A stretch of DNA of 64,000 nt from Myxococcota bacterium. GTDB taxonomy: Bacteria; Myxococcota_A; Polyangia; JAAYKL01. Positions 15,061 through 22,587 of the stretch are shown piece by piece (position 1 is the stretch's first letter; each line of letters opens with the position of its first letter). The stretch is taken from NCBI GenBank assembly GCA_030065855.1, contig JASJCT010000005.1, positions 121,375 through 185,374 of the forward strand, given 5' to 3'. Under the pieces are notes generated by a model. That model had not been told where the DNA came from, did not search any database, and saw only the letters and a list, made by a program, of their open reading frames with translations. Both the position numbers and the translations under genes were made by a program.

Positions 15061-16227
15061 ATGCACAAGCGATCTCTGAAAGCTCCAAATACCGCCTTTT
15101 TTCTATTCGGACCCCGCAGTGTGGGAAAGAGTACGTGGCTTATGGATCAGTTCGAAGATGCACTGGTTATCGACCTGTTGCCCTCTTCTGAAATGATCAT
15201 TTATTTGAAAGATCCCTCCCATCTAGTGGCACGGGTCACTGCTGGGGATCCAGGTCGTTGGGTCGTTATCGATGAAGTTCAAAAGGTACCCGCCCTTTTG
15301 GATGAGGTACACCACCTCATTGAGCGTCACGGTTATCGGAAGATTGTTCTGTGCGGATCTTCGGCACGCAAGTTGAGACACGGTGCGGCGAATCTCCTGG
15401 CCGGTCGGGCGATTACACGAAGACTCTATCCGTTTACGTTCAGAGAGTTGAACGAAAACATATCCGTAGCATCGGCACTTCGATACGGATTGCTACCGCT
15501 CAGTTGCCTTGCAGACACGAACGATCAGAAAGAGGCGTTCTTGAAATCTTATGTCCATACTTACCTTACGGAGGAGATCAAAGCGGAAGGACTCGTGAGA
15601 AACGTCGGCGCTTTCTCTCGTTTTTTGGATATCGCAGCGCTCAGCGCCGGTACACAGCCTAACATTTCATCATTGGCACGGGACGCCGGCATTGGACGGG
15701 ATACGGTCGCCTCCTATTTCGAAATTTTCGAAGACACGTTACTTGGCTCCTGGCTGCCGGCTTACAGACCGAGAGCGAAAATCAGAGAAGTAACAAAGCC
15801 GAAGTTTTTTTGGTTCGATGCCGGTGTGCTAAATGCTGCGGCGAGCGCGTTTGAGCAACCCATGCCGCAAGATTGGAGTGGCGTGTTACTTGAACACTGG
15901 ATCCACCACGAACTCAAAGCACATATAGACTACAACCGTCTTCGAGGATCGCTCGGTTTCTGGCGCACGCCAAGCGGTACAGAGGTAGACTTCATCTGGT
16001 GGTACGGAAAGACAGCTGTGGGAATAGAGGTCAAAAGCGCAGACACGTTTCGGAGGAGTTATCTGCGCGGCCTCAAATCTCTCAAGGAGTCATTTGAGCT
16101 CCACGGTGCATACGTCGTCTATCGCGGCGACGATGTGCTCTCCTACGATGACATCAAGGTTTTGCCAGTCAAAGAGTTCATACGGCGCCTCAACAGCGGA
16201 GATATCATTCCGGGCACTGTGAAATAG
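15061..16227 (+). CDS. AAA-family ATPase with C-terminal DUF4143 domain (second copy)
   Basis: The 388-residue protein has Walker A GPRSVGKST (17-25), Walker B WVVIDEVQKVP (about 61-71), a LCGSSARKLR sensor strand (about 98-107) and a C-terminal SGTEVDFIW and GIEVKSA pair, the nuclease-like pattern of DUF4143. It is the same family as 10969-12129 but with low overall similarity. ATG is 6 bases from the predicted -10 box. The gene sits between a fragment of the phosphatidyltransferase gene and its intact copy, so it may have arrived by an event that duplicated local DNA. Cytoplasmic; biological role unknown. Confidence 0.87.
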   Translation: MHKRSLKAPNTAFFLFGPRSVGKSTWLMDQFEDALVIDLLPSSEMIIYLKDPSHLVARVTAGDPGRWVVIDEVQKVPALLDEVHHLIERHGYRKIVLCGSSARKLRHGAANLLAGRAITRRLYPFTFRELNENISVASALRYGLLPLSCLADTNDQKEAFLKSYVHTYLTEEIKAEGLVRNVGAFSRFLDIAALSAGTQPNISSLARDAGIGRDTVASYFEIFEDTLLGSWLPAYRPRAKIREVTKPKFFWFDAGVLNAAASAFEQPMPQDWSGVLLEHWIHHELKAHIDYNRLRGSLGFWRTPSGTEVDFIWWYGKTAVGIEVKSADTFRRSYLRGLKSLKESFELHGAYVVYRGDDVLSYDDIKVLPVKEFIRRLNSGDIIPGTVK

Positions 16228-16261
16228 CGTCGCGCACTTTAATTTGGGCGACATCACATAT

Positions 16262-16894
16262 TCAACCCTTGGTGCGCTCCGTATAAAATTTCGAAAAGTG
16301 CCCGAGGTAGCGCCAGCCAGAGAGGAACCCTAGGACGAGCCCGGTCAGAATGGCAGTGTGCGCGACAATAATCACGTATCGCCCGGGCGCGATGCCGACC
16401 AGGGTCCAGTCCGCAGGCACGACGCCCGGCTCTAACAGGATTTTGCCAAAGAATAAAAGAAAAAATGCCCATTGCAGGAAGCTCGACTTTGCTTTTCCCA
16501 ATACGCTCGAGGGCAGATCGCCTCCGTGGCCCAGCACATATGCCCGGATGACCATCACGGTGAACTCGCGAAAGAGGTAGACAATGAGCAGCCCGATCCA
16601 TAACTCACCGATCTCTGCGGCAATGATCAGGCAGGTCGATTCGAACACCAGGTCGCCGAGTTGGTCCAGGAGGGCCCCTAAATCTGTTATTTGGTTTAGT
16701 TTTCTCGCTACCACACCATCCAGGAGATCCGTAAGGCCAATGATCGTACCAATGGCGAGCCCGGCGACGTACCACCCCAATCCAAGCCAGACAAACGCGA
16801 GGAGCGGCGCGCAGAGCACGCGTATTAGCGACATGATATTGGCTGCAGTTAAGAGATCTTTGAAAAAGGGTTTCAGTGGGGTTACTCCGTACAC
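16262..16894 (-). CDS. CDP-alcohol phosphatidyltransferase family protein (PgsA-like)
   Basis: The 210-residue membrane protein has the complete family motif: D59-G60-x2-A63-R64-x8-G73-x3-D77-x3-D81, within five to six predicted helices. The N-terminal LLTAANIMSLIRVLCAP matches the usual first helix of phosphatidylglycerophosphate synthases, which join CDP-diacylglycerol and glycerol-3-phosphate in the inner membrane. Substrate cannot be proved; PgsA is the most likely member by length. The start is a GTG at 16894, and the gene overlaps the stop of the preceding lipoprotein gene by 13 bases, so both are co-translated downstream of glmU. A later ATG (16834) would cut the first helix. Confidence 0.88.
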   Translation of the reverse strand: MYGVTPLKPFFKDLLTAANIMSLIRVLCAPLLAFVWLGLGWYVAGLAIGTIIGLTDLLDGVVARKLNQITDLGALLDQLGDLVFESTCLIIAAEIGELWIGLLIVYLFREFTVMVIRAYVLGHGGDLPSSVLGKAKSSFLQWAFFLLFFGKILLEPGVVPADWTLVGIAPGRYVIIVAHTAILTGLVLGFLSGWRYLGHFSKFYTERTKG

Positions 16895-17421
16895 CGCTCA
16901 GGCGAGGGCGTTGCCTCTTCCTGCTTTTGTAGCGCTGCTGCAGCGGCCTCACAATCCGCAGCGTTCTTGCAGATACCGTCCACGCATCTCTCGTCCTCAG
17001 TGCAGGGCGGATCACACGTGCGGGCTTTTACAACTGGATCATCTGCTGGGTCTCCCCGAACATCTGAAGCGTACACAGCCACGAAGACCCTGTAATTAAC
17101 CGCGTCCATGGGGCTGTCCGGTCGATCCCGGGGGGGAAGGTACGCCACCTGACCCCCCAGCTCGCAGGCGGCCTTGCGCAACCAGTTGCTGCAGGGCTGG
17201 GTGCGAAAGTCCTGGCAATTTTTAAGTGCGACCATACCGATGTTGCGGTAGGGCCGAGACGGCACTTGGTCCTCTGGCAATATCTCGATCTGGCAATCCG
17301 CCGGTCGTTGCGGCATGCGCGGGCCAATGCGCGAGATAGTGGCAGGCCCACACGCGACCCCCCCCAGCAGCATCGGGGTGATCGCGACCAAGCAACACAA
17401 ATACCTCTTTTGTTTCACCAC
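16882..17421 (-). CDS. Lipoprotein with Cys-rich C-terminal motif
   Basis: The 179-residue protein has a signal peptide with lipobox GVACG (Cys24), a middle domain with two likely disulfides (CQDFRTQPC and a later Cys) and a CDPPCTEDERCVDGICK motif near the end, a short Cys pattern common in exported proteins of myxobacteria and relatives. The centre (residues 55-120) contains a RNIGMVALKNC strand and an AACELGGQVAYLP helix, reminiscent of small periplasmic lipoproteins that sense or bind at the envelope. Start is GTG at 17421, or GTG 17418, which is better spaced from AAGGGAG. It lies between glmU (eight bases upstream) and the phosphatidyltransferase, so the unit joins three envelope genes. 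Confidence 0.72.
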   Translation of the reverse strand: MVKQKRYLCCLVAITPMLLGGVACGPATISRIGPRMPQRPADCQIEILPEDQVPSRPYRNIGMVALKNCQDFRTQPCSNWLRKAACELGGQVAYLPPRDRPDSPMDAVNYRVFVAVYASDVRGDPADDPVVKARTCDPPCTEDERCVDGICKNAADCEAAAAALQKQEEATPSPERCTE

Positions 17422-17429
17422 ATCTCCCT

Positions 17430-18848
17430 TTATTTTTTTAGTTTCCTGGCCTTTTCCTTTAGGGCCTGAAACCGCCGCTTGAGCACAGGGGCCACCCCCT
17501 CTTTATTCACTTGGCGCGCTCGGCCAACGGCAAGCGCATCCGCAGGCACATCCTTGGTAATCGTTGTACCAGATGCCACGTACGCGCCGCACCCCACCAC
17601 GACCGGGGCCACGAGTTGGCTGTCCGATCCGATGAAGACGTCGTTTTCCAGCACGGTGCGGTGTTTCTGGTACCCATCGTAGTTGCAGAAAATCGTTCCC
17701 GCACCCACATTGACGCCTGTTCCAATCACGCCGTCGCCCAAGTAGGCCAAGTGGTTGGCCTTTGAATCCGGGCCCAGGATCGTGTTTTTGAGCTCGACGA
17801 AATTGCCCACCTTGGCCCTCTCCCGCACATCTGCCCCAGGCCGCAGTCGGCCCATGGGACCGATCTCTGCACCCTGCCCCACTTTGGCTGATTCGATGAC
17901 TGAGTAGGCTTTGATGACCGCGCCGTCCGCAATGACGGCATCGCGAATCACCGCACCGGTTTCAATGCGGCATCCCCTGCCTATTTTGGTCTTTCCAGTC
18001 AGGTGGGCCCCGGCTTCGATTTCCGAGTCCGAACCCACAGTTACGTCCGAGTCGATACACACGGTCTCGGGCTTTCGAATGGTCACGCCAGCGCGCATTA
18101 GCTTTTGCACGATCTGTTGATGAACCATGGCCTCGATGCGCGCCAGATCGACCCGGTCATTCACACCCACGCCGATCTCAGGCGCTATCTCTACAGTCGC
18201 TACCGCGCCTTTGACAGCTGCGGTTTTGATGAGGTCAGTGAGATAGAATTCGCCCTGATCGTTGTCGGTCTTCAGGTTTTTGACAGCCTGGCGCAAGAAC
18301 CCCGCATCAATGAGATAGATGCCTGCATTGACCTCTGAGATTGCCTTCTCAGCTCGGGAACAATCCCTATCCTCCTTTATCGCCACTGCCTTACCGTCTT
18401 GACGAACCACCCGTCCATAGCCGGTTGGATCTGCCGGGCAAAACGTCAAAAACGCAATCGGTCCACCACTTCGAGCATAGGCTCTTTCGAGCTTGCGCAG
18501 GTTGGGCTTGCCGAGCAGGGGAACGTCGCCAGAGAGGATCAGAATCGCACCCTGATGCTTTTTGAGGGCTGGCAGGGCGCTCGCCACTGCATGACCCGTA
18601 CCCAATTGTTCGGCCTGAACCACAAAGGTCAATCCATCGCCGCCCTTGACACTGCACGCTGCGGCTTGGACCTGCTCCCTGCCGTGCCCCACCACGACAA
18701 TCGTGGGATCGCACCCCAACCCAAGGGCCAGGGCCGTGGGAAAGTGAATCAGCGGCCGACCTGCAACCGCGTGCAGCACCTTTGGCAGGGCTGACTTCAT
18801 GCGCGTACCTTGTCCTGCAGCCAAGATAACAGCAGCTGTATTATTCAT
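17430..18848 (-). CDS. glmU: Bifunctional UDP-N-acetylglucosamine pyrophosphorylase / glucosamine-1-phosphate acetyltransferase
   Basis: GlmU makes UDP-GlcNAc for peptidoglycan and lipopolysaccharide in the cytoplasm. The 472-residue product has the uridyltransferase signature LAAGQGTRMKSALPKVLH (9-26), GHGREQV, QLGTGHAV and LSGDVPLL, then a left-handed parallel beta-helix with hexapeptide repeats and the acetyltransferase catalytic segment NHLAYLGDGVIG, followed by VGAGTIFCNYDG. I choose the ATG at 18848: GGAGGG is seven bases upstream, and the protein starts just before the nucleotide-binding loop; a further 20 codons upstream in frame have no such support. It is the first gene of a three-gene unit on the minus strand. 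Confidence 0.95.
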   Translation of the reverse strand: MNNTAAVILAAGQGTRMKSALPKVLHAVAGRPLIHFPTALALGLGCDPTIVVVGHGREQVQAAACSVKGGDGLTFVVQAEQLGTGHAVASALPALKKHQGAILILSGDVPLLGKPNLRKLERAYARSGGPIAFLTFCPADPTGYGRVVRQDGKAVAIKEDRDCSRAEKAISEVNAGIYLIDAGFLRQAVKNLKTDNDQGEFYLTDLIKTAAVKGAVATVEIAPEIGVGVNDRVDLARIEAMVHQQIVQKLMRAGVTIRKPETVCIDSDVTVGSDSEIEAGAHLTGKTKIGRGCRIETGAVIRDAVIADGAVIKAYSVIESAKVGQGAEIGPMGRLRPGADVRERAKVGNFVELKNTILGPDSKANHLAYLGDGVIGTGVNVGAGTIFCNYDGYQKHRTVLENDVFIGSDSQLVAPVVVGCGAYVASGTTITKDVPADALAVGRARQVNKEGVAPVLKRRFQALKEKARKLKK

Positions 18849-18924
18849 GCCGCCCTCCTCTCTACGTTCAATTGATGCCTCAATCGCGGCAGCAGCATCA
18901 TAGCGCAAAACCTTTTACCATCCA

Positions 18925-19042
18925 TTAAAAGGTCTGCAAGATGCCGAATTTTATTTTGAATCGATCCCGCGTCTCGTCTACGGTTAAAAGGTCTGCAAGA
19001 TGCCGAATTTTATTTTGAATCGATCCCGCGTCTCATCTACGG
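18925..19042. repeat. 59-bp tandem duplication at the 3' end of the outer-membrane protein gene
   Basis: Two units, 18925-18983 and 18984-19042, differ at one base (CTCGTC versus CTCATC). The unit covers the last 19 codons and stop of the outer-membrane protein gene read on the minus strand. As the first stop codon is intact, the second copy lies untranslated downstream. Confidence 0.92.
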
Positions 19043-21806
19043 TGGATCCGTCCTCCTGAATCCGCTCCATCTTGCGGGTAAACGGGGTGACTGGCACTGC
19101 GAGGTCCAGCGCTATGATGTACTGCTGAACCCCCATGGAGAGGAGGTGAATGCGCAATCCATAGCCGATTTCGGAATAGATGCGGTCCTTGGAAAACAGC
19201 CCGGCGTATCCGTCTGCCGCTGATATTGTTCCCCCACCTGCGAACAACACCCCTTGAAACCTGTCAAACCAGGAAAAAGCAGGGGCTTTGATATGGGCGC
19301 CGTCTGCAAGTGTATGCCGGTACTCAAAAACCGCGTACAGTCCGATGCGGCCATAGGTTTCGTCTATATCGAACCCCCTTAAAATATGGCGCACTGACAA
19401 TGTGGCCAGCTGGGTGGCCGCTGGCTTTCCCACCACGCCCATGGCGCCGACTTGTCCTGCGAATGTGTGACGAATAGCCGGTGAATACAGCCACACTTGG
19501 TTCACCGATACCTCGCCCACCTGCACGTTGCCCCCCCTATCATCCCGGCCCAGGGAATACCCAACCCTTGCGGAAAGCTTTGATCCACTGCGGGGATCAA
19601 AAAAATACGAACGGTTATCCCTGCCAAATAGCAGTTTGAGTGAGCCCGCGGTTGCGGTAAACCGGGTCGACTCCGGGACACCCGGATCCTGACCTGCAAC
19701 CGTGCGAAAATGCCTCACACCAAAGACTGGACCGATATACATCGTGCGGGCATTCAAGGTTCGCTTTGGGCCGAAGAAGCGCAAATAGCCAAAGGATCCC
19801 CCGTAGCTCCTCGGTGTATGGGCGCCACTCAAGATAAGTGCATTGGTGAGGTCGTATCGTTTGCGCAGTGTGACGCCGGCTTGAATGTAAGGATCGCCGT
19901 AAAGCAGGTCTCCGAAAAACAGCAAGTGGGTCAAAAGAGGGGGGCGCCAGGGCAGCTGATTGAGATTGTCTGCAAGTGGGTGATCCTCTGTCAATGCAGC
20001 TGATTCCACGAGGCGACCCTCTGGATCCAGGCGCACCGTATCCACCGGGGCGTTTGATATCCATTCCACCGTACCCGTGGGGCCGTTGCCATCCCACATG
20101 ATGTCTTGAACATGGCCTGCCTGGTCTTTGATGCGCACGGTTACGGGCTCCCACACGGCATCGCCTTCTCGGATCACTGCTACCCGGTGCAGCACCTTGC
20201 CGTCTGGTTTTTGAATGTCCTGAATCTCGCCAATGCGGTAGTTCACAGAGGGGTATGTTCCATACCACTGTTTTTCAAACGCAGCCGCATTTGACCCGAG
20301 AGCCAGCTTTAATCCCACATCAAAGGGTCTCTTTAGTTGCAACAAGTCGGTCATCAACGCAGCTGTTTGTCGACTGCCCAAGCGATCCTCGATTTTGCCC
20401 AGGATCCGTTTGCCATAGGGCAGATCATTCGTAGCCCGCCACGGTTCGTCCCTTAGGAGATCGGGGTCCTCTATCGACCTGGTGTAAACCTCGCGAAACG
20501 GCACCTGGGGTGCGTAGAGCAGGTTGTCGATGATCGGCAGGAAACTGGCGAACCCGACGATATCTTTGACGCTTCTGTGTCGTTTGTGAACTTCTGTCGA
20601 GTAGATGTCGGCAACAAAGCTGCCGACCATATCCAGGGTCACAAAGCGCCTGGGCAGGGGCTCAATCCGCGCAATAGTAGATCGCAAGAGCTCGAAACCA
20701 ATGCTCCGCACCAGGGCGAGGTCGTGAAACCGAAGTCCTGCTTCGATAGGAATAACCTGAAAGATGCGATCCGAAACCAGGATCGCGCCTGTACCGGGTT
20801 GGACCAGCCGGTCCCAAGCGGGAATATCGACCAGGACCAGTTGCTGGGGCAGCGCGATGTGAGGTGAGAGGTCCCGCACCAAGCGCGCGGTGTTACCCAC
20901 GACCTCGAAGATCCGACCGGTTGTATCCACTTCGCCTAAATCCGGCAACCCCTGGGGCAGGCCCCCGTTGCCGCCCCGGGTGTCCTGCCAGGTAGGGGGC
21001 TTGGCGCGCAGTGATTGGTGGACGTGCACGACCTTTCCCCAATCAAAGGGGTGCACATCGATTTCCATGCGGTCCATCACCACAAGGGCAAGGGCATCGA
21101 TAACAAGGCCCGTTGCTTCAATACGCCGTGGGTGTTTCTCAAGCGGGAACACCCGATCGCATAATACCGCACCCCGTCCTGCGGGCAGTGCCAACCGTAC
21201 CTCTGCGGCAATGGTATCTGGCGGCAGGGTTGTATCGCGACCGCTGAGATCGCTGAGGGGCCGGGGAAACCAACCACCGCCCAAGGATACGACCCCGCGC
21301 CATCTTCCGAATCGCCCGCGCCGCTCGGGAATAAAGACGGAAAAATCGAGCTCGAGAATCCCGATATCACCGGGTGCCAAAGGTTGGGGCAGGGCGATGC
21401 GAACGCAGACATTATCCTTGGAGCCGCGCGCGGATGTGGATGGTTGATGTGGGCGGATATGGTCCTCTGACAGTGCTATGCCGTTCCAGCGGGGGTTTTT
21501 TATGTCCATCTTGCCGGGGCTCTCACCTGCCGGATAGATCCAGCGGACCATTCTGTCGCCCAGCGCCGGATCTACTTTTGTAAAGCGATTGGGATAGAGC
21601 ATCATCGGCACCGAGGCAATTGCTTCGCGGGACGTGTTGGTGATGGAAATGCGGACGTTTCCAGCCAAAATTTTCCCGTTTTCGTCCAGGGATGCATCGA
21701 TAGCAACCCGAACTGGAGGACCCGGGGTCTGGCCGAAAACCTTCCCAGTGTTGAACCAAACCACGACAAACAGGGCGAGCAGCCCTACCTTTCGCAGGAT
21801 AGACAT
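18984..21806 (-). CDS. Outer-membrane protein: M1-peptidase-like domain fused to an Omp85-like beta-barrel
   Basis: The 940-residue protein has a cleavable signal peptide (to about residue 25). Residues 30-440 resemble an M1-family aminopeptidase: N-terminal beta-sandwich phrases (VRISITNTS, MMLYPNRF, GWFPRPLSD), then the region where HExxH should be reads RSIGFELLR, so the zinc site is gone and the domain is probably inactive. From about residue 600 amphipathic strands follow with RSGSKLSARVGYSLGRD, RGFDIDET and EYRHTLADG, typical of BamA/TamA-type barrels, ending in Phe (FGILQTF), the beta-signal for insertion by the BAM complex. Similar fused outer-membrane proteins exist in Deltaproteobacteria; their job is unknown. 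The start lacks a good ribosome-binding site. It is unusual for its exact 59-bp duplication after the stop. Confidence 0.78.
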   Translation of the reverse strand: MSILRKVGLLALFVVVWFNTGKVFGQTPGPPVRVAIDASLDENGKILAGNVRISITNTSREAIASVPMMLYPNRFTKVDPALGDRMVRWIYPAGESPGKMDIKNPRWNGIALSEDHIRPHQPSTSARGSKDNVCVRIALPQPLAPGDIGILELDFSVFIPERRGRFGRWRGVVSLGGGWFPRPLSDLSGRDTTLPPDTIAAEVRLALPAGRGAVLCDRVFPLEKHPRRIEATGLVIDALALVVMDRMEIDVHPFDWGKVVHVHQSLRAKPPTWQDTRGGNGGLPQGLPDLGEVDTTGRIFEVVGNTARLVRDLSPHIALPQQLVLVDIPAWDRLVQPGTGAILVSDRIFQVIPIEAGLRFHDLALVRSIGFELLRSTIARIEPLPRRFVTLDMVGSFVADIYSTEVHKRHRSVKDIVGFASFLPIIDNLLYAPQVPFREVYTRSIEDPDLLRDEPWRATNDLPYGKRILGKIEDRLGSRQTAALMTDLLQLKRPFDVGLKLALGSNAAAFEKQWYGTYPSVNYRIGEIQDIQKPDGKVLHRVAVIREGDAVWEPVTVRIKDQAGHVQDIMWDGNGPTGTVEWISNAPVDTVRLDPEGRLVESAALTEDHPLADNLNQLPWRPPLLTHLLFFGDLLYGDPYIQAGVTLRKRYDLTNALILSGAHTPRSYGGSFGYLRFFGPKRTLNARTMYIGPVFGVRHFRTVAGQDPGVPESTRFTATAGSLKLLFGRDNRSYFFDPRSGSKLSARVGYSLGRDDRGGNVQVGEVSVNQVWLYSPAIRHTFAGQVGAMGVVGKPAATQLATLSVRHILRGFDIDETYGRIGLYAVFEYRHTLADGAHIKAPAFSWFDRFQGVLFAGGGTISAADGYAGLFSKDRIYSEIGYGLRIHLLSMGVQQYIIALDLAVPVTPFTRKMERIQEDGSTVDETRDRFKIKFGILQTF

Positions 21807-21867
21807 ACCGCAGGTTATATAGCGGTCCGTGCCGCCGGCAAACTTCTAGGCATTGGTTTGTTACTGC

Positions 21868-22437
21868 TTACGTGTTGTCCGTGGCGGTGTCGGTGCTCGT
21901 GTCGGTGCTCGTGTCGGTGTCGGTGCTTGTGTCGGTGCTTGTGTCGGTGCTTGTGTCGGTGTCTATTTCTGTATCCGTGCTTGTGTCTGTGTCGGTTTCT
22001 GTCTCTGTATCCGTGCCTGTGTCTGTATCTGTATCCGTCTCTGTATCTGTATCCGTGTCTGTATCCGTGTCTGTATCTGTATCCGTATCTGTATCCGTGT
22101 CTGTGTCTGTGTCTGTACCTGTTTCGGTGTCCGTGTCCGAATCAGTGTCAGTGTCCGTATCTGTGTCGGCGTCTGTGTCGGTATCCGTATCTGAGTCTGA
22201 GTCTGAGTCCGAGTCAGAATCTGAGTCAGAATCTGAGTCAGAATCCGAACCCGTGTCCGTGTCCGTGTCAATGTCCGAGTCTGCATCCGAGTCCGAGTCC
22301 GCATCCGAATCCGAATCCGCATCGCTATCACTGTCAGCATCTGGTGGAGGGCTCACCGGTCCAATATTACAGAAAGAGAAAAAGAGACAGGTCCAAAGAA
22401 AAAAACGAACAAAATGTAAGTAATCAGGCGAGCCCAT
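21868..22437 (-). CDS. Exported S/T-D repeat protein without a folded domain
   Basis: Read from the ATG at 22437 (GGAGG seven bases upstream) the product has 189 residues. A hydrophobic segment ending FFSFC (Cys22) is a lipobox-like signal, then PVSPPP, then about 150 residues of SDSDAD and TDTDTE repeats to the stop (TATDNT). In the other linker proteins of the window a globular domain follows; here none does, so it is either a truncated lipoprotein or a pure linker protein. At DNA level the region is a near-simple repeat of ATCCGT/GTCCGT hexamers in the sense strand complement, prone to slippage. The upstream frame to 22533 is not needed. Divergent from lon, with about 150 bases between. 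Confidence 0.55.
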   Translation of the reverse strand: MGSPDYLHFVRFFLWTCLFFSFCNIGPVSPPPDADSDSDADSDSDADSDSDADSDIDTDTDTGSDSDSDSDSDSDSDSDSDSDTDTDTDADTDTDTDTDSDTDTETGTDTDTDTDTDTDTDTDTDTDTDTDTETDTDTDTGTDTETETDTDTSTDTEIDTDTSTDTSTDTSTDTDTSTDTSTDTATDNT

Positions 22438-22587
22438 TGAATTCCTCCAGGTAGAGTACTTGTCTAGACTACCTATTAGAGTAGTAAAATTTCTGGTGAC
22501 GTTCAACGAAAAGATCGTGACAATCCTAGGCACTGGGATTGGTTGGGGGCTTGCCTGGCTGAAAGGCGTGATTACGGTTTAGTTATT

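Noticed and set aside
21858..22454. Long open frames on the plus strand encoding Ser-Val or Cys-Leu repeats opposite the D-T linkers
   Set aside because: They are mirror frames of a low-complexity coding repeat and have no start signals or folded part. The same holds at 26426-27345, 61239-61689 and 62667-63009.
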